Shown: positions 1 through 9,945 of the stretch, one piece after another | Position numbering within the stretch: the first letter of the stretch is position 1 | How the letters are laid out: every line of letters begins with the position of its first letter | Position numbers and translations under genes: made by a program | Notes under the pieces: generated by a model | What the model was told of the DNA's origin: nothing | Seen by the model: the letters and a program-made list of their open reading frames with translations, nothing else | Databases searched by the model: none | Assembly (NCBI GenBank): GCA_018296165.2 | Contig: JACKQL020000023.1 | Location: 248,001-312,000 of the forward strand | Source of the DNA: Termitomyces sp. T153 | Taxonomy: Eukaryota > Basidiomycota > Agaricomycetes > Agaricales > Lyophyllaceae | DNA: 64,000 nt | Direction: 5' to 3'

Positions 1-1723
1 AGGAATGAACTCCACCAGCCCCAGGGACAAAGTTTGCTCATGGGATAACTCCACCTGTTCTGCTCCCTAGGCACTCAACGTCTGCGACAGCATTTCCTGT
101 GGGCATAACATCTAAACTGACAGATTCACAGTTTGAGATGGATCATGCTCGGAGCCAGAGCCAGAAACAAAGCCAAAGTCTGGAGGACTCATTTTTCAGA
201 GCAGGTTATCATCCCCTTTGACCAGATGATGGTCGGTAATGGTTTTTTATGGTTTTTGAGTCAAATCAAAGTAGCACTAGAAACCCACATGATGATGCGA
301 TTTGAGTTAACTTTTGTTATAGGTTATGGATGTTTTTCTTACCTTTTTATGTTTCCATGGACTATCTCTCTCTTCTTCAGTTTTCCGTTTCCTCGCTTTC
401 TCCTTGCTCTCTCTGTTCTTCCGCTCTCTTGACTCCTGGCTGTACAATAGGTATGTCTTTTCCATAAAGTATTTCTAATGCTCACTGGGAATAACCTGAC
501 CATTGTCCTCCTCATTCACAAGCCTCCTTGTCATCTTCATCTCTTCTCCAATCCCTGTGCATTTTGACTTCCACTTCCTGGTGCCCTGTCACCTTTCCAT
601 GCAGATTGAGGCCACACAGAGCGAACGCCGATCCAGTCACACGCCTGCCTGACGATGGAGGACTGCTCAAAGCATTTGGAAGGGTAGCAGAAATCGTTGT
701 ATGTTGAGCGGCGGAGGTGGCCCAGTTCAAAGACGATAAGTTTTGCAATATCAAGGTTGTTGTAGTTAGTTTTGACAGCGAAGTCAGATGCTGATGTCAA
801 GACAGGGATTGCAACAAAGGCAGGGATAGGACGTAAGGTGGAGTAAATCAAGATTCATTGCTAGGATCATAGTATAGCAGTCAATACAACGCGAATGAAA
901 CAAGAGTTTTTGGGTAACTTCATACATGTAGCACGTGTTACGACCCTTGGTACCACATAGATCTTATTGACTTCAATATAATGTACACTTGAGGCCTGCA
1001 ATTGAATTGTTGTAGGGCTAGGTTGTTGATTGTATACAGTTTTGGACATCCAGGCCGATAACAAGCAATGCTGCTGAGGTTGGACACCTTACGGAGTATT
1101 GTTACCATATTGGCATCTGAAGTGTTTCAATACTCATGATCGCAGAGTGGGGTAACCGCCCAAGCATACTCAAGGTGACTAGTACTGACACGGGCAGACG
1201 AACTCGAACACGAAGAAGGGTACATACTTTTGAACTTTGGATATGGTAAAATCACAACATCTTGTTTCTTATACCGTAAGCGTTCGCTTGCTACATCTTA
1301 GTCTATGCGGTGGATAAGGATAGTAGGTAAATTATCAACAGCCTGAGTAAGGGTTGATTGAAAAGTGCTTGAGATTGTTTCCACGACACTGCTGCTACTT
1401 ACAGTCGTATTTGAAGTTAGGGATGAGGCAAGATGTTGGATTTGATTGCTGACGAGAATTGTAGTTTGGGTAGCATGAGGAATATTGCTCCAAACTTTAC
1501 TAACAAACTTAGACTCGGAAGCGGAAGCAAAGGTTTCAAACACGAGCCTTCACTGAGTGATCATTGGTATATATTTCAAAGACACGAGATTCGGAAATTC
1601 AAACAAAATGGGAGGCTACAATACAATATCACTAGGATGCTTATCATAGGTGGGTTCCTGGTCATTCCGTCGTGTGAGTAAAAGTTCGGCTGGAGAGTGT
1701 GCGCCACTAACCTAAGTTGGCGC
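1..1723. other. Intergenic, no gene I can support
   Basis: No open frame here has a recognisable domain or good intron-exon logic. The best candidate is a 104-codon minus-strand frame at 537-851 that reads as ordinary protein for its first 40 residues, and a second minus frame at 512-754 overlaps it, so it could be a broken gene. A Ser/Thr-rich 81-codon minus frame at 1298-1543 lies downstream of the DUF7770-like gene. None was recognised. CpG is not depleted, unlike most of the window after 14.7 kb. Confidence 0.4.
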
Positions 1724-2407
1724 TCAATAGAAGGTCCCCTGGTGCATAGGATATGGAATCCACTGGTTTCCATGATCGCGATTAAGGCCTAAGAAGAAGT
1801 CCTCAAGCAGATCAGAAGAACCCTCGGCAATGATCCGATTCTCTTCCAAATCGCCGATAACAGTCTTGCACCAGTAACGACACCCGCTACCTCGCTCATT
1901 CAGCATGTATCTATCTCTTGCTTTGCTGGGGCCTAAGACTATATCGATAACATCCTGCACTGTGACATCCTTTCTAGCAAAAGGGATGTCGTATTCACCC
2001 ATCTTTTCAACTCTAGTCGAAACCCGGTAGTTTCGCTTTGTGATGAAGAGATTCGTGATTCCTCCTACGATCCTTTTTTGAGAGTTGAATTCGACGGATT
2101 CTTTGACAGATTCCTCGACGGATTCCTCTACTTGGTCCACTGCAACGCAGAGTTGGAAGTAGAGGCGCCAGTGGACATAGCCTTCCGCCACATTCTTTGA
2201 ACCATGAATGATGATGGACCTGACTACCCGTCCTCGAATGGCATCTGGCAAGGTGAGTGAGACGGTGTCCCCTGAGATACACAAAGTAGGATAAGTACCC
2301 ATACCAACTCCATCAACGAGCAAAAACTCACTGAGCTCTGGATTGTTCCGGTAGCGTTCACTTTTAGCTGCTGCAGCGTCAAGAATACTGGAGAATATGC
2401 TCTGCAT
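1724..2407 (-). CDS. DUF7770-like fungal protein, 227 aa
   Basis: An uninterrupted 227-codon frame starts at ATG 2405-2407 and stops with TGA just after the terminal GTFY. The order of blocks resembles the fungal DUF7770 family, whose biochemical role is unknown: an N-terminal beta-rich part with an HWRLYFQL segment (about residues 80-87), an acidic repeat rich in VEESV units (about 95-107), then a conserved C-terminal part with a DVIDIVLG stretch, a GCRYWCKTVIGDLE block (about 175-188), and a closing GTFY. No signal peptide or membrane segment is visible. The length fits the family's usual 180-230 residues and no intron is needed. It is a single-copy-looking host gene with no operon-like partner. 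The family call rests on recalled motif similarity, so it should be read as probable. Confidence 0.6.
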   Translation of the reverse strand: MQSIFSSILDAAAAKSERYRNNPELSEFLLVDGVGMGTYPTLCISGDTVSLTLPDAIRGRVVRSIIIHGSKNVAEGYVHWRLYFQLCVAVDQVEESVEESVKESVEFNSQKRIVGGITNLFITKRNYRVSTRVEKMGEYDIPFARKDVTVQDVIDIVLGPSKARDRYMLNERGSGCRYWCKTVIGDLEENRIIAEGSSDLLEDFFLGLNRDHGNQWIPYPMHQGTFY

Positions 2408-3512
2408 CCCAATCTGACTTGAATAACAAGATATAGAGGACTTTGGAGAGTGACGACGTCAGAACTACTGGTCGTCAACAAACTTTTCTTATAGTTCTTA
2501 TAGTGGCAATGTGCGACATCAGCTTGGTGGTCATGAGACACTCATATACCATGCGGCAAATCACATTTGTTCATGTCATAATCCAGTGATGGTAATATCA
2601 CAGCCAAATGGCATTGATCGGCTACAAATGTATTGTCTCAATAACAACTCAGGAACAATGAAATAAGGACCATCCGCCTCGTTTAAGTGTGGCGTATCAC
2701 TTGACTCACAATGTCAAAGTTCAAGTTGACCTGGACGGCATCCTATTCCCTGTTAAGTGATCACAGCCAGACAAGTCCTAGATTATCTATTCTAAATTAT
2801 CTTTTCTCTGGTGTGAATTGTCGTTCAGAAGAAGCTTCGGTAAAAAATGAAGATAATCAGGCACGCATATACCACGCTGAGATACTCCATCCATCAGGCA
2901 CCTTGTCACAAGCCGTAGGCCTATGTGAAAGGGCACGGCACGCCTTGGACAGTGAACTTAAGTAAATATTCAGGGTTGAAAGGGAAAAATGCGATGTCAC
3001 ATCCGGAAAGCCTTCCGGATCCAGGGATTGACGGATGCATACCCAACCAACACAAAGCCTACTGACTCACTTATGTTCAGATTCAAATCAGAATCTATAG
3101 CTCAATGCAGAATCACCCATATTAGTATATATATCTTGTTGGGAAATATTATGACAGTCGAGCAGTCCAGCAAATTTCATGATCACATATGTAGGATAAT
3201 CTGAAAAACTATGTAAAAATGACATCGATATCAGGGAGGCCAAGGATTGGTGCATTCATGCACAGCCACTTTTATCCGTGCCATTGTTGCTCACAATGGA
3301 CTTCTATGCGTCTACAATGCATTTCCCCGAGCTGACATCCGGTCGACTGTACGTTTGCCGATTTAGGAAGCCTTGGAGTCATCACTGAATGGATGAAACC
3401 ACAGTCTACATTCATCAGGAGCTCTCAAACCTGTCCAGTGACTCCATTCCCAAGATAGAACGACATGTAGCACATAATCTAGACTGACCTCCATGCCAAC
3501 GAAATCCCGATT
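2408..3512. other. Intergenic, nothing clear
   Basis: AT-rich spacer. An 84-codon plus frame (2711-2965) and a 71-codon plus frame (2989-3204) show no recognisable motif. No repeat or RNA gene was recognised. The right edge abuts the inverted partial copy of the phosphotransferase gene. Confidence 0.4.
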
Positions 3513-3845
3513 CCCACCAAGCTGGAGAGATGGGATTGAAACCTGAGGGTAGTCAGCAAGGCAATAACCATATAACGGCAGTAATCAAAGCATGACATAG
3601 ATTATAATCTAATCTAAACGGTCTAAAGTTCAACATCCCGTTAATCAAATCCGTCAAATGCATAATGAGCAATACCAGTAAAGTTCTTCTTCAGAAAATC
3701 CAACTGCACTTCATACTGGCTGGCCAGCAATCAAAGAAATGAACTCTTCCCAGAGTTTGTTGACAGACTTGGTGGCATAAGCCATCATGTTGGCATATTC
3801 CCAAACCCGTGCCATCCTTGCGAATGCGGGATGTTGAGATCAACC
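3513..3845 (-). pseudogene. Inverted partial copy of the phosphotransferase gene 3' end
   Basis: Read on the minus strand, this stretch follows the coding 3' end and downstream flank of the gene at 3987-4985 almost base for base: the codons around GKDG, the YANMMAYATKSVNK block, the C-terminal HYAFDGFD codons, the stop, and about 130 bp of 3' flank down to the phrase CATCTCTCCAGCTTGGTGG. It lacks about 36 bp covering the catalytic IDWERAG codons and has small indels near the LWPAGW region, so it cannot encode a working enzyme. It begins around the codons of the HGDLS loop, so everything N-terminal of that is absent. It is a pseudogene fragment created by inverted duplication. Confidence 0.85.
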
Positions 3846-3986
3846 ACTTCGGAACCTCAGCCGGCCGAAGTAATTGGCCGACAATTTAAACAAGGCACAA
3901 CATAGATAAACTTAGTACTTACGTAAGTTTGTAAGCTTTGTCCAAACACTCCTAGTAAGTAGTTTGGACTGCAAGAACCCCACGAT

Positions 3987-4985
3987 ATGCCAGTCAGTGC
4001 GCATCTCTCCGCTATTGTCCCGGCCTCTCCCAACAAAAACAAAAAGATGCGAGTCGTCGTAAATACTTCTTCTGCCCTTTCGTCCCGTTCATGTGTCAAC
4101 CTTTCTTCACAGAAACCCTCTCCTTTCGATACCGTTGGGGACAGTGAGGCTATTCCACTGATGCGAAGCTACAAACCGACTCGCTTGGGTTTTTTTGACG
4201 GCCATGGACATGCTGCAAATGTGTGGCGGCTGACTCCCGACACTGTCGTAAAGATTACGTCTTCGCCCCACGAAGTGTTCATGATGGAATTTGCATCATC
4301 CCAAACTTCCATACCTATTCCGAAAATCCGCAAATGCGTCACACGGAACGACTACCAATACTTATTCATGGAATGTATCGAGGGCGATGACCTTTACGAG
4401 ATCTGGCCGTCGTTAAGTTCCGAACGCAAGTATTCTGTGGCTTGTACCCTTCAAAACTATGTACAGCAGCTCCGTGCTGTCACACTCCCGAATAGTGATG
4501 TTCCTGGACCCATACAAGCCTCAGGTGAACCTCTCAGGTGTGAAGGGCATCATTTTCCGGATATCGGTGCAGGTCCTTTTCCATCTTACACAGCGTTGAC
4601 CGCTTGGTACAATGGACGGAGCCGCTTGAACACCTTGCTTTGTGATCCATCTATCAAGGATATATCCATGATACCCGAGTCCAAGGAATTCTTCGACGAT
4701 TCAATGCCACTGGTATTCACTCACGGTGATCTCAGCCCGGCTAACATCCGCATCGGCAAGGATGGCACGGTTTGGCTGATTGATTGGGAGCGTGCCGGTG
4801 CTTATCCGCAGTGGTTTGAATATGCCAACATGATGGCTTATGCCACCAAGTCTGTCAACAAACTTTGGCCGGCTGGTTGGGGAGAGTTCATTCCTTTGAT
4901 TGCTGGCCAGTATGAAGTGCAGTTGGATTTTTTGAAGAAGAACTTTACCGGTATTGCTCATTATGCATTTGACGGATTTGATTGA
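3987..4985 (+). CDS. APH/choline-kinase-fold phosphotransferase, 332 aa
   Basis: Intact 332-codon gene without introns. It belongs to the aminoglycoside-phosphotransferase-like family that is expanded in fungi; these proteins keep the protein-kinase fold and phosphorylate small molecules, usually with unknown substrates. Visible landmarks are a short N-terminal lobe with VVKIT as the likely ATP-lysine strand, a hinge-like LFMECIEGDDL, the catalytic loop HGDLSPANI with His246, Asp248 and Asn253, and the metal-binding IDWERAG with Asp266. No signal peptide or transmembrane segment is seen. The first ATG at 3987 gives a Ser-rich leader of about 60 residues; a later in-frame Met (MRVVV or MRSYK) could also start it. 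It has no cotranscribed neighbour. An inverted fragment of its own 3' end lies 140 bp upstream, so a hairpin could form across it. Confidence 0.85.
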   Translation: MPVSAHLSAIVPASPNKNKKMRVVVNTSSALSSRSCVNLSSQKPSPFDTVGDSEAIPLMRSYKPTRLGFFDGHGHAANVWRLTPDTVVKITSSPHEVFMMEFASSQTSIPIPKIRKCVTRNDYQYLFMECIEGDDLYEIWPSLSSERKYSVACTLQNYVQQLRAVTLPNSDVPGPIQASGEPLRCEGHHFPDIGAGPFPSYTALTAWYNGRSRLNTLLCDPSIKDISMIPESKEFFDDSMPLVFTHGDLSPANIRIGKDGTVWLIDWERAGAYPQWFEYANMMAYATKSVNKLWPAGWGEFIPLIAGQYEVQLDFLKKNFTGIAHYAFDGFD

Positions 4986-5134
4986 CGGGATGTTGAACTC
5001 TAGACCGTTTAGATTATATTATAATCTATGTCTTGCTTTGATTACTGCCATTACATGATTAATGCCTTGCTAACTACCCTAAGGTTTTAATTCCATCTCT
5101 CCAGGTTTTAATCCCATCTCTCCAGCTTGGTGGC
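4753..5134 (+). repeat. Right arm of a long inverted repeat
   Basis: This arm covers the last ~77 codons of the phosphotransferase plus its 3' flank and pairs with 3513-3845 in inverted orientation. The loop between the arms is about 0.9 kb and holds most of the gene. The right arm has a small tandem duplication of the phrase AGGTTTTAATYCCATCTCTCC (near 5083-5123) where the left arm has a single copy. Confidence 0.85.
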
Positions 5135-5253
5135 AATTCTACCAACCTGTTACTGCATGCCACGATTCTTGTCCAGTCAATGTCAAACCGAGCACAAAGA
5201 GTAATCAATAAATGAACAATGTATTAGTATTGATGATGACAGATGAGTAGGCA

Positions 5254-7587
5254 TCAAAGTACAAATTTAAACTGAGGAATCTGGCACAATTTCGGACTGC
5301 TTAGCTGTGAAGGTACCTCGCCCTCACACAGTCCTTGAGGATTCTGCCTCGGCCATCTTCTTCTGCCATTGATCAATGAGCTTGCTAACACCCTGATATG
5401 GTGGCTCCGGTGAAGATGAAGAGACACGCTCCGTATGAGACAAGGAACCATCAGTGGTCGAGGATGTGGGAAACTTGGGCACTCGAACAGCCTCCGAATC
5501 GAGAGGTGTTGAAGGGGGTATAACATCCGAACCCTTGTTGAGGGTATTATGACGAATGGCAACGGGTCGGCCATGCACCGGAGTAGCAGAAGCAAGACTG
5601 AACTCTGTAGGGTGAAGGATGGGAATCGGACGGCTAGTAATCGGAACTGTAGGCAGGATGTTGGACTCGGTAGGACTCTTGGGACGTCGACTTGACACGT
5701 AGTCACCCACGGGCAGTGGCACAGCGGATTTCGCTCTCTCCTTTTACGATTTGGGAGGAGGTTTGGAGGAAGAACATCGTTTTCAGCAAGTCCTACCAGT
5801 GGTAACTTGATTCCTGCGCGGGACGCCGTGGGTGACGCTGGATTGACTGATCCCGTCAGCTTGATTGCCCCACTAATGTCTTCATAATGTTGCACAATGT
5901 CGGATATAGATGTGCGGTGAACATCACGATGTTATATCCTCGGGAGGCGCAAGTTCTGGTGAAGGAAGAGGCTGACTAGGAGACAGAGGAAAAGAATCCA
6001 CTGATTTTGATGGGAAGATGAACATAGATTGAGATCGAGGACGGGAAGGTGATGACGAAGGGCCAGATGTCGGAGTCGTACGCTGTTCGTTACTAGGAGA
6101 CCAACCAGAAACGGCAGTGTTTGTGCTATGGGAAGGGAGCGATGTATTTGATACAGCAGATAAGGAACTAGATCGAGGTATGGTAGGCTTAGACGGCGCT
6201 ATTGAGTGATGTTTCTGACTTTGCATATTGGAACCTAGATATCAAGATTCAATGGTCGAGCAGTAGGCGTTTCTCGCTCCTTATCTTTCTGGGAAAGGCC
6301 ACCGCCATACAGATCGACCAAATCATGTAATGAGTTTTGCCTCCCTTTGTGGCCCCTTCTCTCGGTCTGAGCTCTCCTGACTGGCCGTATGATGCCGACA
6401 GCAACCTCTGGTCCTTCGTCCCCACTAGAACCTGATCTGTCTTGCGACATACTTGGAGTGGGTTTCATAGCAAGGTTGGGTCTCGCTGGAGGCTCTTTGG
6501 CAAGCTTATCGAAACCAATCGGTGGAAATGAACGAGTAAACTTGGATGCTATCTGAGTGGTGAGCGAAGGCGGTCGTTCTATATGGTCATGATTTGCAAC
6601 GGCAGCGGATTGAACAATAATTTCATTATTTAGGATTAGTGAACTTCGTTTGCTGGGAGAATCTCTTAGTACAGGTGTCCCGTCTGGGGCCGGAGGCACG
6701 AGATGGGAACTGGAAGGGACACCGAGAGTATGACCATCGTCATCTCTACTGACCCAATCTCAGGTTTCATATGTGTAGGTAAACGAGGACTCGAAGTGTG
6801 AACTTTGGAAGATGGATTGGCATCCTGCAACAGATTAGTTGTATTTAGTCGATGGTTACGTTAACATCATCCATTAACGCAGGCCTTGCATGTTTTGGCG
6901 CCAAGTCTGATCGTGATCCGTTGTCGTTCTCGTCTCGACTCCGCGAACCACTGATCGGCTTGATTTCCTCTCGGCGCGAGTCAACAGGTGTCTTGCTACG
7001 AGGTAGATTGGCGCTGTCGGAACCTTGAGTATCTTTGGTAGCAGCGCTTGTCACCTGTGCAGATCTAGTAGCTTCTCGTGCGTGGTAATCACGAAGACGC
7101 GAGTCAAGGTTCAGTAAACCCGCGTCGTTCACACCAGGTCGCCCCAAAATGCCGTTGCGCCTGGTTAAGGAAAACAAGTCCCTCCTGCATCGGATGTAGT
7201 TGGGATGGTATAGGTACCGAGAATCCAGAATCGAGTTCTTCTAGTGAAGGAAACCGACTTTCGGCAGGACTTCCATCAGACTGGAGGAAAATCCCTTTAT
7301 CAGGTGCAGGGAGCGGCGACAGTCTGGGAGAGGGGGAGGGGGCTTTGGATATATTAGGTGTCAAAGAAGCGGTAGATGGGGGATACAACTGTAGGTGTGA
7401 CGATAACGGTCGAGGTGAGGGCGTAGGTCTCTGCATGCCCAGAGGCCGATCGGGATTGGTCCGGAAACCATTGTTGTACATGATAGCTAGCTAATCCTGT
7501 CCTCAATTTTCGAGCCCCAGCTAGTGTCGGTTCGGGCTTCTCAGCTGACAGAAGTCCTAATCCATCGAAAGCATTTTTTTCTGGCAA
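5254..7587 (-). pseudogene. Decayed gene resembling NAK/ARK (AAK1-like) kinase C-terminal tail
   Basis: Minus-strand blocks in consistent order resemble the low-complexity C-terminal region of fungal NAK-family (Ark/Prk/AAK1-like) endocytosis kinases: an APTL-type segment ending KLRTGLA (about 7500-7587), then RFPSLEELDSGF (7230-7260), SLHDLVDLYGGG (6295-6340), SQSMFIFP (6010-6040) and LIDQWQKKMAEAE (5340-5380). No kinase domain is found upstream. The frame breaks at 7484-7493, where TAGCTAGCTA is a 4-bp tandem duplication that throws TGLA out of frame with the next MYNNG block. More shifts are needed near 7140-7180, 6700-6840 and 5720-5920, some of which could be introns. The family assignment is from remembered motifs and is moderate. 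The 5' kinase part was lost or lies outside what I can see. Confidence 0.45.
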
Positions 7588-7662
7588 TGTCCGCTTGTTG
7601 ATACAGTGAGAAAGGCGAAAGCTTCTTCGTATTGAGGTATGTCTGTGATGGTAGTTTATCTG

Positions 7663-7887
7663 TCACAACTTGATCCCAAGTTTTGCCGCGAAATCATCTC
7701 CAAATCCGATGTTCATCTCCTGAGCATTATCCAACCGTGGTTTGTCACCTCCAATATACCAGGCATCAGTTGGATCACCGTCACCAAAAAGAGAGATTGA
7801 TGTAGCCCACGAGTCTGCTCCAGTAACAAACCCGCCAGATGGGTAATCCTTACCGGGCCCGAAAGTCTTGAGACTACCAGGCTTCAA
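7663..7887 (-). CDS. Unassigned small ORF, 74 aa
   Basis: A 74-codon frame with globular-looking composition: a Gly/Pro-rich start, then a block with ADSWATSI, IGGDKPRL and GFGDDFAAKLG. It reads like a fragment of a conserved fungal protein rather than a random frame, but I do not recognise the family. It lies 76 bp upstream of the kinase-tail relic on the same strand, so it could be an exon of the same locus or the remains of another gene. No signal peptide or membrane helix is seen. Confidence 0.3.
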   Translation of the reverse strand: MKPGSLKTFGPGKDYPSGGFVTGADSWATSISLFGDGDPTDAWYIGGDKPRLDNAQEMNIGFGDDFAAKLGIKL

Positions 7888-8444
7888 TTATGTTCGCGTA
7901 GAATCCCTGATGGGTGGTCGGCCGCGTCGTATAAATTGTGGTTATACGGCTGGCTGAAGATTCGGAGTGGAGGAGGAAGTCTCAGGAGTCTTTGAAGGTA
8001 CTTGGTCTCCTCGACGCAATGGTACAATGTCTTCCATAACCTTTTACGAACCTGGACACCCTGTCTGCTCGAAGATACCGACGTTTCGACCCTGTTCGGT
8101 CGAGGTACATTCAGTTCCCGACGTACAATCGTTGAACGTAGTTTGCTGGCATAGAGGAAGGGGCTTCTGAACAGGGATTGAGTATTTGAAGCGAGATTTC
8201 GTCCCGCGTAATCGATGAATAAACACTAAGCTGCCTTACTCCATGCTCCTGAAGCATTGATGGCTGAGAACCAAGGGGGGAATGAAATTTGAAAAAAAAA
8301 AACATATCGGGTCGAATTTTTATAAGAGCTATATGGGTGACCTACCTGCTGACTAATATTCCAAATAGAGTAATCGGATCACCGGATAATTCCAACCCGG
8401 TCGAGCTTATTCTCGACGCTGTTTTCCACCACCGTTTATCAGCC
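7888..8444. other. Intergenic, nothing clear
   Basis: Short frames on both strands overlap each other and none has a motif. A run of ten A's (8291-8300) is the only notable feature. I see no gene or repeat boundary here. Confidence 0.4.
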
Positions 8445-8903
8445 TCACAAGCCTCGCACATCCACCCATTCACTCAATGCCCTAGTCCTATGCAAATGTA
8501 GATGATACTTGATGATGCAGGTGAGCCAGGTCCTTTTTGTAGTAACATGGATGTAGGTTTGGTTGGGTTGTTCACAGTGAAGAGAAGTTGACTGTATGGG
8601 TGGTGGTGCTGATACTGTAGACTTAACGTGAGGAGCTTTTGGTGTGAGAAAGCTTGCTGTCTTAGTTTGAGATTTCTCAATAGTTTGAACAGCATTCCAT
8701 TTTTTCAAGTTTTCAGCACATTTCTTGCTGCCTTCATGTACTTTCTGCCAGTTTGGAAGATCAACTTTTCCAATATTAATGCATGTATGGCAGTACAGAC
8801 AGAGTACATGATTATCTGCATTGACAACCAAGTTTGATTTGTCAATTTCCAATCCATTGAGTTTAGCAAGAGTCACAGTGATGTAAGCATAAATGGAGTA
8901 CAT
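8445..8903 (-). CDS. Hypothetical protein with CxxC...W..H...C zinc-finger-like motif
   Basis: A 152-codon minus frame. Residues 34-62 contain CLYCHTC, then PNWQKVHEGSKKC, a spacing (CxxC, Trp, His, Cys) like small fungal zinc-finger proteins of unknown function. A Lys/Ser/Pro-rich tail follows, and the last ~40 residues look like read-through into noncoding DNA. The first ~15 residues may be intronic, so the true start is uncertain. It could be a fragment of a transposon-associated gene, since retrotransposon DNA starts about 360 bp away at 9262. From 8904 to 9261 I see no gene. Confidence 0.3.
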   Translation of the reverse strand: MYSIYAYITVTLAKLNGLEIDKSNLVVNADNHVLCLYCHTCINIGKVDLPNWQKVHEGSKKCAENLKKWNAVQTIEKSQTKTASFLTPKAPHVKSTVSAPPPIQSTSLHCEQPNQTYIHVTTKRTWLTCIIKYHLHLHRTRALSEWVDVRGL

Positions 8904-9261
8904 ACTGTCATTCCTGAGTTACAGCCATTTTCATAATGTTAGGCCCCTTTGACTTCTGGTTGTTTAGTTGTTTGGCCTGATATCCGTAGTTGCTGGGCTT
9001 GCTGGAGAATATTTGTGTAAATGAACATCTTACTTTACCTTCCTATGAGGTGTCACTTCCATTTTTGGATAGGTACCAAAAAATATTAACAGCTCAAGCC
9101 TTTGCCTACCTACCCATCCTGATATGACATATTGTGCATGTGACTCCCACTTGCTGAGAACAAGGAGTATTGACACATGACATAGATTTTTTTTGGCCAT
9201 ATGTTGATTCATCTGAGGTGAGTAGACAGGATATAGAGGAATTGTGTATTGAACATTCAAA

Positions 9262-9569
9262 ACAGCAAGTGCCCAATGTGACCTTGTATAGGCACTACAA
9301 GACACTAATCCCCTAGTCCCCATTGATTATGAATCTGCTGAATCAGTTATTCTAGTGGTTGACACTTTGTACATTGCAGTCAGGTTCTACCTCTGCCAGT
9401 GTCATAGCAACAATCACAAACAATGTTGTTACAATTGATTTGGGTCCATTATGCTTAACAACAGGGAAGTGTGCTTCAGCTAGCCCAAGCTTGAACTCTA
9501 TGGTCTGTTTAGAGTGCTACAGGCATTGCACATGTACCTCCTCAGCATCTGCAATCTCATCAGTAAAGT
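9262..9569 (+). pseudogene. Gypsy relic G1b: RNase H part, left piece
   Basis: Read in plus frames this encodes RNase H sequence of the same gypsy family as G1: ALQDT.PLVPIDYE, VILVVDT, YLCQC, IMLNNRE, PKLELYG and NLISKV all align in order with the minus-strand G1 copy at 24454-24890. Similarity to G1 starts abruptly at about 9262, so the 5' part of this copy is missing. The coding sequence breaks at 9569, inside the RNase H domain, and resumes at 15656 with the next codons. The two pieces are separated by the SINE-like element and copia C1. In-frame stops are present and it is nonfunctional. Confidence 0.8.
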
Positions 9570-9576
9570 TGAGGGG

Positions 9577-9945
9577 TGTAGAGTCAAAAATACAACGTAA
9601 GTCCTCAGAGGCTCTACAAAAAGTGGAGACGACTTTATTGACCTGTAGAGTCAAAAATACAATGTAAGTCTACAGGTATGTAAGTAAATATTGACGAAAC
9701 GGTAGTAAGTGATGCTCACCCTCAGAGGCTCTACAAAAAGTGGAGATGACTGAGGGTGGCGACTATGCGTACGTAAATTTTATAGTAACAAAAATAAATT
9801 CCTCCAAAGATTAGTAAACAACGAACTCACCGGCACACGAGGCTAGCGGTGGCAGTGTCCAAAAATAGAAGTAATAAGCAAAATAAAAACTAAAAGGAAA
9901 GAAAACACCGAGATATCCATGCATCCTAGTATATCTCCCTTAACA
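9577..9945 (-). repeat. C1 3' LTR (369 bp)
   Basis: On the plus strand it begins TGTAGAGTC and ends CCCTTAACA. It contains two internal direct repeats shared with the other LTR: TGTAGAGTCAAAAATACAA-like units at 9577 and 9642, and CTCAGAGGCTCTACAAAAAG units at 9604 and 9720. The gag-pol stop codon (TAA at 9940-9942) lies six bases inside this LTR. Confidence 0.97.

Noticed and set aside
9030..9667. KDZ-type transposase fragment
   Set aside because: A minus frame at 9030-9323 and Cys-rich residues at about 9500 suggested it, but plus-strand frames align block by block with G1 gypsy RNase H.
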